DNA of 64,000 nucleotides from Seriola aureovittata (lineage: Eukaryota; Chordata; Actinopteri; Carangiformes; Carangidae): the NCBI RefSeq assembly GCF_021018895.1, contig NC_079373.1, forward strand, positions 19,289,501-19,353,500. Direction: 5' to 3'. How positions within the stretch are numbered: the first letter of the stretch is position 1; each line of letters opens with the position of its first letter. Below the pieces are notes generated by a model. That model was not told where the DNA came from. It saw only the letters and a list, made by a program, of their open reading frames with translations, and made no database searches. Positions 1 to 12,300 of the stretch are shown here, in pieces. The position numbers were made by a program, and so were the translations under genes.

Positions 1-90
1 GTGAATACAGTGGGGGATTTCTGGAGGATGGTGTGGCAAGAGAGAAGCCCAATCATCGTGATGATCACCAACCTGGAGGAGAAGAACGAG
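1..90 (+). CDS. ptpn5: ptpn5 coding exon (window-truncated 5' end)
   Basis: Thirty codons in frame 1 run [17 protein letters not shown] through NLEEKNE and end at the donor gtcagt (91). The window opens inside this exon or exactly at its start. The exon holds the conserved DFW.MVWQE motif of classical PTPs. Confidence 0.9.
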
Positions 91-114
91 GTCAGTGTGG
101 CGAAATGCAAGATC

Positions 115-152
<38 letters not shown>

Positions 153-3100
153 TGCATTAATGGATAAATGCACAGCTACATTGATAACGGGATGGGTAAA
201 AATATCCACTTGTGTGTCAACTGTCTCTTGCAGAAATGTGCAGAGTACTGGCCCGAGGACACTGTGACCCACGAGGGGATCGAGATCACCGTCGTCACGG
301 TAACTCAGGAGGATGACTACAGTCTTAGGGTGTTTACGCTAAAGGTAAAACACAAAGACAGTTACATGTCACTCAATAAGGGTGAATTTAGTGCACAAGA
401 GTATTTAAACCAACAAGTTAAAGAGTCAAAACAAGCTCCAAAAAAAGTCTGTAGTGGTATTTAGCTATGCAGATAGCTTTGGTTTTACTGATGAATACAA
501 TAGAAGTAAATGGAGTTGAATTTCTGGTGCATAAGAAACTTTTATTAAAACAAAGCTAAGTCCACAGCCATGCCAACAGCTCTACTTTGGCACATTGTTA
601 GCGAAATGCTAACAATGACGATGCTAAAATGCTGATAATTAGCTGGTTTAATATTAACGATGTTCACTATCTTAGTGTAGCATTTTAGCGTGCTAACATT
701 TGGTAATTAGCACTATACAGAAAGTATGACTGATTGAGGCCGATTTGCAGGTACTTCATAAATCAAAGTATTGGACAAATAGAAATGAGACCTGGAACTA
801 CATGAAAAGTCGTGACGGGAACATTTGTCTACTAAATTTATTTGAATACTGTGAGCAACATAAATGAAAGTCCATTCACTTCCATTGTATTGGGGTGAAA
901 GAAGAAATTACAGAAACTTTGACAAATAAAACCAGAACTCTCTGCATGGCTATATAAAACAGAACAATGAGAAAACACTGTACAACTGTTGAGAACATGT
1001 GCAAACCAAACCTTTAACACATTTTGCATTAGCTGATCTTAGCTGCAGTATATCTGTGGACAACTTGCTGTGTGTTGAAACACTTTTTCAGATGATTGGA
1101 TGTGTCCACGCCACTGATCTCAAGATTAATATGAACCATGTAATAAAAACATGCCATCTGCCATCACACCAGATTGTGATCTTAGGTTCTCAGCATACCA
1201 AGCAAACCCTACCCAAGTTTTCGTTTTCCCAAAGTAAATGTTTTTATAGGACTGTTTCATCAGCCTGTCAAGGTGCTTACAGACTCACCACAGATGTGTT
1301 TTGGGCGATGTTTACTCAACGTTCTGATATAGCCATACTTTTTTTAGTTCCATTCATGTGTTCATGATGAGTGTTTTATATTTAATTTAGGGTCATGGTG
1401 GCACCGGCACTCAGTGAGCCAAACATGATAATTCAGTAAATGCAGCCTGCATCTGATTACTAAGCACCAGGGGTTCATTATACAACTATGCTCTGAGTTA
1501 AAAGCTTGTTGTTTATTCAACTCCTCTGGTTTATGTTGTTTATCTGTAGGATTAATAATTATTGTCAGACTGACACTCACAGAATAGAGGCAGCTGATAG
1601 ATCTGATTATGTACAGTATGGGCAAGGGAGAAACAGAATATCTTTCTATAACCCTCACTCTCTTTTCCTGTCTTACTCTGCATTCATTGTTGTCGTAGCA
1701 ACTAACACCAAGGTAACAATTTGGATATACATGCAGAGCAACGGGCTGATCAAAAATCATTCTGTCTGTCCGTGTCGTGTACGTGTGCACAACATGATCA
1801 CATCCGTATTTCACGCCTGTATGTCTGTCTATGTGTCCACGTGACTGTGTGTTTTCACCAGTGTGGCGAGGAGGAGCGCAGTCTGCAGCAGTACTGGTAC
1901 ACCTCATGGCCCGATCAGAAGACCCCAGACAAGGCCCCACCCCTGCTGGAACTGGTACAGGAAGTGGAAAGGGCCCGAGAGGAAGCCCCGCCCTCCAGCG
2001 GCCCTATAATTGTTCACTGCAGGTACGTAAGTAACTTGTTCTTTAGCTTGAGTTAATTTGAAAGACATTAAATATGTGTCCAGAGGGCTCTGAGTCAAAT
2101 GGGCAATAATAAACCCCAGTTGATAATATACTGTAAGAGCATAGGGGAAATTGTTGAATTTTTCTTTTTACTATAGAAAATACTTGGCACTCTTTCTGTG
2201 AGCAAATAATTTGTCCAATTTTAGTTTTTCATTTGTCCGTTCCAATCCTCCGCTCCCGCCTGATTTCTCAAGGGAATATTTGGCATCAGTCAGATTAGAG
2301 GGATCAGTGCTAATCAATAAACCAATCCATCCATTCTCCTCTTCTCCACCCTCCACCCTGCTCCATCCCTTCACCCCTCCAACTTATTCTCCGCAGTGCT
2401 GGAATTGGTCGAACTGGCTGCTTCATCGCCACCTCCATCCTGTGCAAGCAGCTGAGGACTGAAGGTGTGGTTGACATCCTGAGAACCACCTGCCAGCTCC
2501 GTCTGGACAGGTGAGATATTCTTAGCCTGTGCACATGCTCATGTCCATCTTTAGCTCTCATAAAGCTCTCATAAAAGCCCAGGTGACGTAGTTAAAGTTG
2601 ATTATGTTCCAAATCACAAGCTAAGTCTCTTGGGCGTTTACCCCAAAATGAAAATCTTGTAATAATCAATGTATGTATGACCAACGGCCAATCAATCGAA
2701 CATCACAGTCAAAATAGAGTCATCACACTAAATTACTAAATCCATCATTTGACATATGCAACATAATTCAAGAGTTATTTTTAAATAAAAAATGAGAGCC
2801 CTGTGTAGTAGTTAACAGTTTTCACATGAGTATAAATGAGGCAGATATTCCCCACAAAATGTTTTGGCTGCAGAACTTCTCTCATTCACACATAGCAATC
2901 TGACGTGTCATAGTCTGAAAAGCACAGGTGTATCTAATAATTTAATCCAAGGGTACTGTCCTAGTGAGCCGGCGTGCACGATATCTTTGCATGGGCTCAC
3001 CTACATGGAAGGCATTGTTATTAGTGTTATTAGTCACACCTGTGTTTGGCAAGTCAGAATGTTGTGGTCTATTGTGTTGAATGGGCTGTTTGAGAAAATG

Positions 3101-4164
3101 AGATGAACATTTTATTCTTTGCTGGAGCTGTTAAAAGGTGACCCAGTTTTACTTCAATATAAACATATAAATAAAATGTATAAAAAAAATAAAATAAAAA
3201 TAACATAAAGATATTAGAGCAAATTCAATGCATGAGGCATCAGTGCAGTGTTGACTAGAATTAAGATAAGCAACTACGAAACATCTAAAATTTTATACAA
3301 ATAAAAGGTGTAGAAACTGAAACAAAAAAAGGCAAAGTATTTGAATTCCAATATCAAGAAATTAATTTTCAAATTTCAAACTGTTCTTTAAGACAGAGCC
3401 GACTACATAGCTCTGGGCTACAGCAACAACTTGTCTTGTGAAAAAAAGAGTCTCACAAGGAGTTACCGAACATTTTACACTTTACCTGATCATCTAGATG
3501 TGAGGATGAGTAAATTTTGTATAACAGGCTATCTTGACAGCACACATAGCTTTTGATGAATGCCATACCAAAGATGAAGCATACCTTAAGTATACCCTTT
3601 TACAAACCTGCACCTGTATGTAGGCACAGCTGTGCGTTCATCTAAATGCTAACATCAAATCTAAGTGTTAGACAAACTGAAATGTTGACCTGACCATGGC
3701 ACTAGATGAAAGGTCAGTGGATGACGATAATGAGTACAAGTCAACTTATGGGGACCATGAATGTCTGTGCCAAATTTCATAGCAATCCATCCAAAAGTTC
3801 ATCCATTAACTCAAAACCACAAACATCAACCTCATGGTGAAACTAAAGGAAAAGTCACAGGGTCAACAAAGTTAGTAGTATTGATCCTCTGGGGAACACA
3901 AATGTCTCTACAAAATTTTATGGACATTCATCTTACAGTTGTTGAGATATTTCAGTCTGGACCAAAGTGGTGGACTGACTGACCACCGCTAGTGTGGCTA
4001 AAATAAAAATTGCAAAACATATTTTTTTTCTATCTGAATTGTTGTGCTTGTCTTTCTGTGTGTTTGTCAGGGGTGGGATGATCCAAACGTGTGAGCAGTA
4101 CCAATTTGTGCATCACGTCCTCAGCCTGTATGAGAAGCAGCTGCCTCACACTGCTGAGGAGTAG
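1..4164 (+). CDS. ptpn5: Tyrosine-protein phosphatase non-receptor type 5 (STEP-like), 3' part of gene, five coding exons
   Basis: The coding exons are join(1..90, 234..344, 1862..2022, 2397..2510, 4071..4164), all with GT-AG borders and compatible phases. They encode about the last 190 residues of a classical PTP catalytic domain; the N-terminus is outside the window. Visible motifs in order are [21 protein letters not shown], the WPD loop in [11 protein letters not shown] (general acid Asp), the signature [11 protein letters not shown] (nucleophile Cys and P-loop Arg), the Q-loop region [17 protein letters not shown] and the C-terminus [18 protein letters not shown]. The family (PTPN5, PTPN7, PTPRR) dephosphorylates the activation-loop tyrosine of ERK and p38, and STEP acts in neurons. 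Remembered family sequences favour PTPN5 over PTPN7 and PTPRR, for example in [14 protein letters not shown] and EGVVDIL.TTCQLR. The a/b paralogue cannot be told. The kinase-interaction motif would lie upstream and is not visible. Confidence 0.88.
115..150. repeat. (ATG)12 microsatellite
   Basis: Twelve perfect ATG units lie in the short intron between the first two ptpn5 exons of the window. They make a run of Met codons in one reading frame, which is not coding. Confidence 0.95.
234..344 (+). CDS. ptpn5: ptpn5 coding exon
   Basis: The acceptor tctcttgcag ends at 233 and the donor gtaaaa starts at 345. The exon holds 37 whole codons from KCAEYWPED to LRVFTLK, phase 0 at both ends. Confidence 0.9.
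575..830 (+). repeat. Degenerate interspersed repeat, family A (5' part)
   Basis: This intronic stretch has the look of a medium-reiterated repeat of percomorph fishes. It holds clustered TGCTAA/GCTAAC words (for example atgctaaaatgctgataattagc and gtgctaacatttggtaattagcac), then aaagtattggacaaat and a degenerate atgaaaagtc. It appears to be the upstream part of the unit whose downstream part sits at 3655-4005 in the same orientation. The assignment rests on remembered resemblance to teleost genomic repeats, and no family name is claimed. The rest of this intron (345-1861) shows no gene. Confidence 0.55.
1862..2022 (+). CDS. ptpn5: ptpn5 coding exon with WPD loop
   Basis: The acceptor ttttcaccag ends at 1861 and the donor gtacgt starts at 2023. 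The exon encodes [23 protein letters not shown] and PIIVHC, then two bases of a split Ser codon. The catalytic signature is therefore split between its Cys (this exon) and the following SAGIGRTG (next exon). Confidence 0.92.
2397..2510 (+). CDS. ptpn5: ptpn5 coding exon with PTP P-loop
   Basis: The acceptor ttctccgcag ends at 2396 and the donor gtgaga starts at 2511. The exon completes the signature as (S)[13 protein letters not shown] and continues to CQLRLD, ending inside a split Arg codon. Confidence 0.92.
3655..4005 (+). repeat. Degenerate interspersed repeat, family A (3' part)
   Basis: The segment holds two diverged internal submodules. One contains gaccatgaatgtctgtgcc with aatttcatagcaatccatcc (about 3753-3795). 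The other contains aacacaaatgtctctac with aaaattttatggacattcatc (about 3895-3935), followed by gttgagatatttcagtctgg and accaaagtggtggactgac. This order and the closing gtgtggctaaaat match a repeat unit very common in percomorph genomes. It lies in the last ptpn5 intron (2511-4070), which otherwise holds only AT-rich unique sequence. Confidence 0.6.
4071..4164 (+). CDS. ptpn5: ptpn5 terminal coding exon
   Basis: The acceptor gtgtttgtcag ends at 4070. The exon reads (R)[16 protein letters not shown], then [11 protein letters not shown] and a TAG stop at 4162-4164. The predicted C-terminus has the length expected of the PTPN5 tail. Confidence 0.92.
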
Positions 4165-6490
4165 TAGAGTGAGCGCTACAGCCAGACCGAGACACACCAC
4201 TGTACACTGTACCACCTCTGGTGGTATGCACCACTGTACCTAGCATCATCTCAATCTCACCCTTTAACAAGTTCAAACCATGGTAATCTCCTCACCCAAG
4301 ACAGGCTTGCTCAGACAGGACTGAATGGCTGACGTGAAATCTGTGCTTATTGTATGTCTTTGAGCAGAACAAACAAATGACACTTATGTGTTATTTATCC
4401 ACACAGTCCTGGAGAGTCGCAACAGCCAGGCCCAAAATAATCCAAGCCTGCAATCCCAACATCATTTCATTTGCACTGCTGAGGTTTTTATCAGGTTACT
4501 GTACATGACACCCCCCCCCCCCCCGCATACTGTATGTACAGTTATCAAATGTTAAACTGGAACTGAAGTATCATCAGACCCTCTGCAGTTACAAGCTCAT
4601 TGAAGAAAGGAAATTCAAGTTCAGTCTCCTGAAGTTAGTGTCAGTAATAAGGGCCCTTCACAGTACAAGTGCCAGCATAAATTAAATCCACAGAAATGAT
4701 CAAATGCCAGCCTAATATTTAACTCTATATAGATATAAAAGTTCATATTAAATATAAGTTTTAACTAACATCTGGCTTTTTCTCACTAACTCTCACTGAC
4801 TCTCACTTTAATGTAAAAAAAAATCATTACAGATGGCCTGTTTCAACTTTTGATGCATTCAGGAGCCACCTCATTTTCAGGTTGCATGGTGCTAAGTGTT
4901 CATTAAAGGCATGTGCAATGTTATGGAACATAGGAATGTATAACAATTAGGTTATTGATTAACTAATTAGGATTTCTGTGCAATCTACAGTATTACAGTT
5001 TTACCATGCTGCCTGTGCAGTCCTCATGGCCCATGATGTTTACAGTAAACAACTCCTGCATTAAGGCCACATAGACGTACACTCAGAGGCGTCACAGAGC
5101 TAGTGATGCTGAGGGTACAGAGGCCAGAAATATCAGACCATCAAAAAAACATCAACACGGAGCTCTGGAGAATCTGACATACGCACACAGGGAAGTGTAA
5201 TGCAGAGGAAAGCAAGATGCTGCACCATGAATTGATAAAAAAAAAATGCTAACACAGCTAATGTTCTTGTACATGTCCCATTACCATCATCTTGCCATCC
5301 TCAAAGTTACATGCTCTGTGACGCCTCGACTTTCAACAGTAGCTTGAACACATCTGTGAAGTAAGAAGCCCATGATTGTTGTATAGACAGGCCAGGCCTA
5401 ATCTGTATGAAGCACAATAGACCAACTAAGGATGTCTCTCTGATGTTCAGCTGTAAAAGTTCTTTTTTTCCCGTATTGTGTTTTGATTGTGTTGAGTTTA
5501 ATGGATTGCATGTGCTGTATGGGGCTCCATAGGTCCACAATCAAAGCGACGTGATTGGTTGTCCTGCTTTTTGTTGTGTATAAGGGTTTAAGCCTATTAT
5601 ATTGCTTGCTCTCGGCCAATGCTTTTGATACAGTTTGCTTTTGTGAAACCAACCAGAGATATTTTTAGAAAATTTTGATACAATCCTTTCGAGTAGATGC
5701 CTTGTGTATATTTCCGTTTACACCATGATGGAATGTAGCTCATACTGTGGATCAAACCATCGGTTTATATTGCAAGATTTGACAGAACAAAATGTGACAA
5801 CTACCTAAGTTACCTTACAGTACAGAAAATAAAAATAGATTATGTTCAGTCTTCGGTATTATTACTTTATGCCTAAAGGCTTTGCTTTAATATGCTTTGC
5901 TTTCTGTGTATGTTTTTATCGTTTTCTTGGAGAATTTTACCTCAGACTGAGTTTTTACGCAGTCCCCACTCTAGTCCACCTGTGACTCTAGGCCACTCTC
6001 AGTTGACAACACGAGAAATAATTGCTATGTGTAAGGCAGCTAAAACAATGTAGACAGTTTTCTATGTAACAAAAATCAAACCACTTCTATCTTGACTTAC
6101 TGCATCAGAGCAACAGTCATGAACATTATCAGAGGATGGAATTAACTGTGTGCGCTTGGACCAATTTATAAACATCAAATCAACTAGCAAATTAAACTGC
6201 CAAAATTACCTTTTCCAGGAACACTAGACTGAGATCAAGAAGAAAAGCAACAACCTATTGTCAGACTTTTGACATAATCCTCTGATAATGTCCAGTGTAA
6301 CTGAAAAGCTTTTATTTTAAGTGCTTGTTTTCAGTGCTTATCTGGTCCTCTTCTGATGATCAAAATGAGGATGACGACATAGCCAAACAGTCAGACATAC
6401 AACCAACCAGCAATCAGTATTCCTCTCCTCTGCTACAGTATTGCTTTAAGTTGTGAGTTTTTGCATCCAAATAAAGGTAGATTTTCATGA
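4165..6490 (+). other. ptpn5: Probable ptpn5 3'UTR, with candidate poly(A) signals
   Basis: No coding potential was found after the ptpn5 stop. AATAAA hexamers occur at 5828-5833 and 6470-6475, and both are followed by U- or GU-rich sequence, so either could end the transcript. A run of 14 C lies at 4511-4524. The end point is an estimate. Confidence 0.4.
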
Positions 6491-7489
6491 ATCTGTGTTG
6501 CAGTCTTTCTGATTCAAGTCACATTACACTTTTGTGTTTGATAGATTGATGAAATGTGAAGGTGCACTGGATTCATGCTGCTTTAATTATCTTATTGTGA
6601 AAATTCCTTCTTGCACCACAGAGTGCAGTTAAGCTTCTGTGCCACCAGGTGTCAGTGTATACAACATAATTGCACATCCTGCCAATAGTGCTGCCACTCT
6701 GTATTTGCCTTCTTACTCACTAACACACTGATGGCAGAGCAACAGAACAAAGGCTTTCAATCAAACAAAAGAGAATGATACTGATGATACTGAATTCAAA
6801 CACCCACTCACTACAGCTGTTTTATTCGGTGGTTAGTAAGAATGTGATACTGTGATGAATCAATTTTAACATCTGTTCATTTTCTTTATTGGGTTAACAT
6901 ATAAAGTATATATAAAAATTCTTTATCTATTTCTCTTGAAGCCTGCAAACACTAATAGCCCAAACAACTCTGTGGGTGTGCAGGGTCTTTAAATTATAAT
7001 CAGTTTATTTGTTTTTCTTTTTTCTACCCTCTGTATTTAAACTGTGCATCGGCCTGAGTTGCAAAAATTTGCAATTGTAATGTGCAATTTTACATGTTTT
7101 TGTAAATATGAGTATTACGATTTTATGGTTGTCGTATGGTTGGATTTAGCTGGTGGTTTGGGGTAGACCACATTGATTGTCTTAAAGAACATCTTTAAAT
7201 TAAAATAATATATTTAAATGAGACTTTAGAAGAGAGAAGGATATGTCATGTGCATGTCATTCTTAGTCCCAACTAGTCCCTGCACCTAACAGTAACAGTT
7301 AGGCTATAGAAAGAAAAAGTGCAATTTGCACAACTATCCATGGTTTCCTACACAAAACTATGAATGCCTATATTAAAAACTTGCATTATATAAATAGTTT
7401 TGCCTGTGTGTTACTGTCAACCTGCACATGTTAAATGTAAATTATATGTAGACTAATTATTGTGTTCTCTGCGTCACTGGCTCATTGCA
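6491..7489. other. Intergenic spacer between ptpn5 and dusp8
   Basis: AT-rich unique sequence. I see no gene, RNA or clear repeat here. Confidence 0.5.
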
Positions 7490-7660
7490 CTTTGTGAGCG
7501 CGTCTCCTTTAAAAAGTCGAACTGTCCCTTTAATCTGCGGATCAGAGCGCTGACGTCACCCAACCCCTGAGCCGTCTACGCTGATTGGCTGAAGGTGACG
7601 TCAACCTCATATTTTTTTCCCCTCTCCCTGCTGAACCATGACCTCATCGCTTTAGTTCAT
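7490..7660 (+). promoter_or_regulatory. dusp8: Probable dusp8 promoter with paired CREs and inverted CCAAT box
   Basis: Two perfect TGACGTCA palindromes lie at 7551-7558 and 7596-7603, spaced 45 bp. An inverted CCAAT box (ATTGG, 7584-7588) lies between them. A CRE-like TGACCTCA follows at about 7639-7646. The segment opens a CpG-rich stretch that stands out from the AT-rich flanks and lies just upstream of a plausible 5' exon. CRE is the CREB/ATF-binding site, so cAMP- or calcium-induced transcription is a reasonable inference. No consensus TATA box is evident; an AT stretch lies at 7611-7617. Confidence 0.65.
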
Positions 7661-7993
7661 GAAAGTGCTAAAGTGCACCTTCTGTAACTGCCCCCCCCCT
7701 CCCTCCCTTCCTCAAGACACACTACCCGTTTTAACTTTTACCTAGCCTAGCTAACCTATCCCTTCAGAAGCCGAACACGAATCCTGATCAGTTAAACGTC
7801 TGAAGGAGCCGTTTGTGGCTCATCACCACGCTTTCATGTCTCGTTTGTTCCTGGCGCTGTCACCGTCCGTCAGCTGTACTGTCCCCCGCCACACCGCCAG
7901 GTAAACACCGGCCAGCCCCATGAAGACACCGCCGCTGTCCCCTCACACATGGAGACCAGTTGAATAACACACAGCAGCAGTGTGGAGACTGAG
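7661..7993 (+). other. dusp8: Probable dusp8 non-coding exon 1 (5'UTR)
   Basis: This CpG-rich segment ends at a strong donor GAG|GTGAGT (7993/7994). A weaker alternative donor, CCAG|GTAAAC, lies at 7900/7901. If it is spliced to the acceptor at 14155, the dusp8 frame meets an in-frame TAA at 7965-7967 with no intervening ATG, which supports starting translation in exon 2. The 5' boundary (transcription start) is not visible from sequence and is approximate. Confidence 0.5.
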
Positions 7994-9139
7994 GTGAGTG
8001 TTTATGTGTATTGTGTGTATTGTTTGAAGTGTGCTGTTATCTAGTGCGTTGTAACCCACAGAGCTAGCTTAATGTTAGCAGCGGTTGCTCGCCATCTGCG
8101 CCCCCCTCCCTCCCTCCCTCCCCCCAACCCGACCCCACGCGCGCTGCTGCAGCAGCGACTCTGTCAGCGCGCACTCTCCGCTCTATGGTGCGCGCTCGTC
8201 TTATGATGGGAATTAAACCCGTCCAGGCTGAAGTTATCGATTCTTTTATTTTTACAAACATATCGTCCTTTGCCGTCCGACCATTTCAAGGTAGGTAGAA
8301 GAAGCGTTTCCCTTTATTTTCTGTTTAATTTGCGCGCTGCTGTCTTTAATCATCACAGCCTGTCCGATCAATGGAGAGTTTCATCTTCGCATGCGGTCAT
8401 ATCCACGCGTCATAACAACACAGGGCAGGTTTCCCACTCAAACAACGCGCAATAACCCTTTCCATTTATTTATATTTTGAAATTACGTGATGCTAATCGT
8501 GCAACTATTGCAAAGGCAATGGCCGTTGTCCGCATTGTGTTCTATTCTTATTTCTAATCTAGGTCGGTTTATTATAGTGCGCTGCGCTCACCCTCCATTA
8601 TTGTTATTAACGTTATCAAACAGGCCACAACGTCCCGTCTATTTCTTTGTGCGCTCCCTCACTTTGTCGGACGCTATCTGTCTACGCTATATTTTATTAT
8701 TTAGGCTATACAGTGCATTTTATGTTAGGTATTCTTGGTATTATTTGTCTCAGTAATCATCTCGTGATTATTGTTATTATGGTAGAGTCCGGGGTAGTCC
8801 CAGTATGTTATATGACCCTGCAATCTGCAACAGCCTCACTGGGGGAGTATTGATTAGTGTACATCAGAGGGTTTTATACCTGGTTATGTTGTTTACACTG
8901 TGATGACGCTTCTGCTCCACCAGGGCCAACCAGGAATTGATTTTTCTAAATTACACGGTCACCACTCATGTTGCACTGTTTATTTCCATGTATGCCATTT
9001 GTGTATGACAGGCTTGTCACTCTACTAACCCTATTTGTAATGAACACATTTATTATTTACATTGAACTGTTCATCCATACTGCTATAAACCAAATGTAGT
9101 AGATATCCATAAACAGTCTGTAGTTCTGCTTCAAGTCAG

Positions 9140-9320
9140 AGAGTCAAAACACTCAGTAAGCATTTAACATTTAATTGATTACATTTGTGTTTAACTGTTA
9201 AAATCAATTTTCAAGCAGAAATTCCTTTTTTCGTCCAATTAGTATTAGCTAGGAAAAACTGGCAATGGAGGAAACAATTAATTGACTGGTTGAGAAAATA
9301 ATCTGAAAATAATTATTAGT
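9140..9320 (+). repeat. Degenerate interspersed repeat, family B (partial)
   Basis: The segment has the words ttaattgatt, aaaatcaattttcaagcagaa, aattaattgactggttgag and aaataattattagttgcaaa. These resemble the ends of the AT-rich element seen more fully at 25,690-25,965 and, inverted, at 62,005-62,325. This copy lacks the middle. Confidence 0.5.
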
Positions 9321-12300
9321 TGCAAATAGACATGTGATCTGATTTGTCTTAAAGATTAGCTAATGTAATGAAAACTGTTATCTGTTGTTGATCAGTTGGT
9401 GACCCTGTAATTCTCCAACACTGTGCCTTGTTGTGGTGTTTTTTTTAGTGAGACATACACTCTAAAGAGACAGACAGCTTGTAAACACAAGCAGATGCAT
9501 GAGATCCGTGAGATGCTCTGATGATGTAATTATTTGTGGCCTAAACAAAAAACTCAAGTCTCTCATTGTATGAATCTAAGCTTTATATCAGCCTACTCAA
9601 GGTTGTAGCTACAGGTGACGTTATGCAGGAAGTTAATGAATAACCTGGATGGTATTACATCAGCATTGGTTGCCCTCCAGTTGCTCTCTTTGTGTTTGTC
9701 TCTCTCCCTGATGTCCGATATGGCATTATTGAGCTGGCCCATCATGCTTTGCTCATGGTTTTGTATGAAGGGCCTGTGAATATGTTTGCGTGGATTGTCC
9801 ATTTTATGGAGATGAAACTACGTCTTTAAATTTATTTTATTGATGTATTACAAAGAAGCCTTTTTTTATCATCAGTATTTTGTTATCAGCTGTAAAGAGA
9901 GTAACTTAGGTCTGTAGATGATTTGTGTGACTGTATTTTATCTGACAGGTCTGGGGAAAATGTACATAGCTCTGGAATTCCTCTTTCCTCTTGTTAAAAA
10001 CACAGTATCACAGTCACACATACCTCTGTACCTCTCAATAAATAATTTATCTATCATCAATTTATTTTGATTATTAATTCATCTGTTAAATAGTTTTCAT
10101 TAGTCATCTAATCAGCTGGGGGTTTTAAAAAAAATGATCATGTTCTGTAGATTGTTATGGGCAGAGTAGACAGGTAATGCTTGGTTTATTCTTACTCTGT
10201 GATTTGTTAAGCATGTGAACTCTGTATAAATGCGGGTTTATCATCCAGGTACCTCTGCATTCATGGTTCTCATTGTCTTAAGGACAAACAAATGAAAGTT
10301 TCATTACCTTGCAGGCAATGTAGGTAAATTCAACAAGATAAAAAAATAAGAAGTTCTTTAAAATCGACCAGTTGATCTGGTTCTTCTGCCTTCACCCTGT
10401 TAGTCAAGGTGTAACTGCATTGTTTGAACTTTAAGGAAGTGCACAGCCTTGTCTGCCTACATCTTTTGACTGCGTAGACTTTTTGCACGTGGACTACGTG
10501 TTTGGAAAAGAGGTCAGAAGGATGTTGTTTTCCAACCAGCTGAGGACAAATATAGAAAAAAAATGACGATCAATTTTGCTGTCTCAGACTAGAGAAGGAT
10601 GGGCCACACTGAGGCAGCAAAACAAAACAGAAAGAAGATTTTTACCGACCAATTTATAGACTACTTAAGTGTAAAATCTCATCATTTGTTAGTTAAGGGA
10701 ACATGATAACTTCAGTCTAGTTATACACAAGTTGTCACAATGTATTTTACAAGTGCGTGTTCTACTGCTTTAGCTCTCACTCTTGTATACTCATCCAGCA
10801 TCAGCACCAGTAGCATCCCATCACCATCACCCTCCCAATGCCCCCTGATCACCCCAACCAGGCTGTTTCTATGGCAACAACAGAATCTGCTCCGGGCCTG
10901 TACACACTGTCTCTGTCTCTCTGCTTTCTCTCCTCTCGGCTTGTTTTCCTCCGTTCAGCCGGAGCCTCACAGCAAGCTCCTGGCTGCTGCCTATTTTAGT
11001 TTGAGGAGCTTGTTTGTTTTGCTCTGTATTGTTCCTGCCTGGACGCAAGATGGAGGAAGAAAGATGGTTTTGCATAAGGGGACGTGTTGTGCTTGATATG
11101 CTGAGTAAGCTTACTGAGGTTTCTGCTTCTTATCTATATTATCCATGTCATGTCTCTCCCTTTCTTTATTCTGATATTTTCCTGTCTCTGTCTCTCTCTT
11201 TGTTCCCTTCATTTTCTCCTACTGTCTCCTCTCTTCATTCCCCTTCTTGTTCACACAAACATGGTCCACACAGAGAGCGACGTTACCATAGGATGATTGT
11301 CTAGCTACACAGAAAGATGCAGAGCACCAGTCTCTCCCTCTCACTACTGCCACACATGTAAACCTGCACACTCCTCCACTACCCATCCCCGTTCACTGCA
11401 AAGAAAGAGAGTGATAGAGAAGGAAGGACGGATTCAGAGAGAAAACGTGCGAGAGGCGGGGCGGGTGGCAGAGCAGTCGCCATTAGACATATGCAGCGTC
11501 AGATGTTGTGCTCAGCAGCAGGGAAACAGCAAAAAGAGGGAGAAAGATTCACACCCCTGGAAGCTGTGTTGTTAGCCGCTCGGCTAAAGGGTTCTGCACC
11601 ATATAAGGTATGGTATAACAGGTGATGGGGCAGGTCGTAATGTGGCGGGCGCTGTTTGTGTTCGGGGAGCGCTGACATTGCAGCAAGGCTTAGTACTTCT
11701 ACAGAATAGCTGCTGGGGTGCATATTATGGGAAAAGTGGGGGAATGTCACTATGTCAGTATGCTACATGCTGTGTCGCTGCAGGTCACCAAATTGTATGT
11801 GTATTAATACAGAAACCTGCATTCAGTTGTCACTATAACAGAGCAGATTAGATTAGATTATCTGGATTAGATTTATTTGTCTGTGTTGGTTTTTTAAGAT
11901 ACACTAGAAGATGTATTATGTTTGCGCACACATATTTTCCTTAAGCAGGATTTGTTTATGTTATGGCATAGTTGTATCTTGTGCACACCAATGCCGTTAC
12001 TGTTGCTACTTTCTGATACAGCAGCAGTTTGGCTGTGCTTACAGTGCAGTTGCTACTGTCTATCTAGACTTTCTTTCCGTGTTCCTGTGCTGCTTCTCTT
12101 GCATCAGGCAGGTTGCCAGGCAGCAACAGCATGTGTACATCTATGTTCAGGTTTGGACAGCAGCCTGTAGCGTATGTGACAGAAAATGATTATTTCAGTG
12201 GTTCCGTTGAGTAATGATGCACAGCTTTTGTTGTTATTAATGTCACTGCAAGACATTTGTCACATTTCACGCCACATCATCGATTCTGCATCTATGTCTT

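Larger units (their letters stand above)
7490..8460. promoter_or_regulatory. dusp8: CpG-rich island-like region over the dusp8 5' end
   Basis: CpG dinucleotides cluster here, for example in ccgccacaccgcc, cgcgcgctgctgc and cagcgcgcactctccgc, and are rare in the flanks. It also includes the C/CT-rich stretch at 8101-8125. Teleost islands are often weak, so the boundaries are approximate. Confidence 0.55.

Noticed and set aside
1362..1940. A 192-codon ORF on the minus strand in the ptpn5 intron
   Set aside because: No recognisable domain, and its 5' end overlaps the real ptpn5 exon at 1862-2022. It looks like chance open frame.
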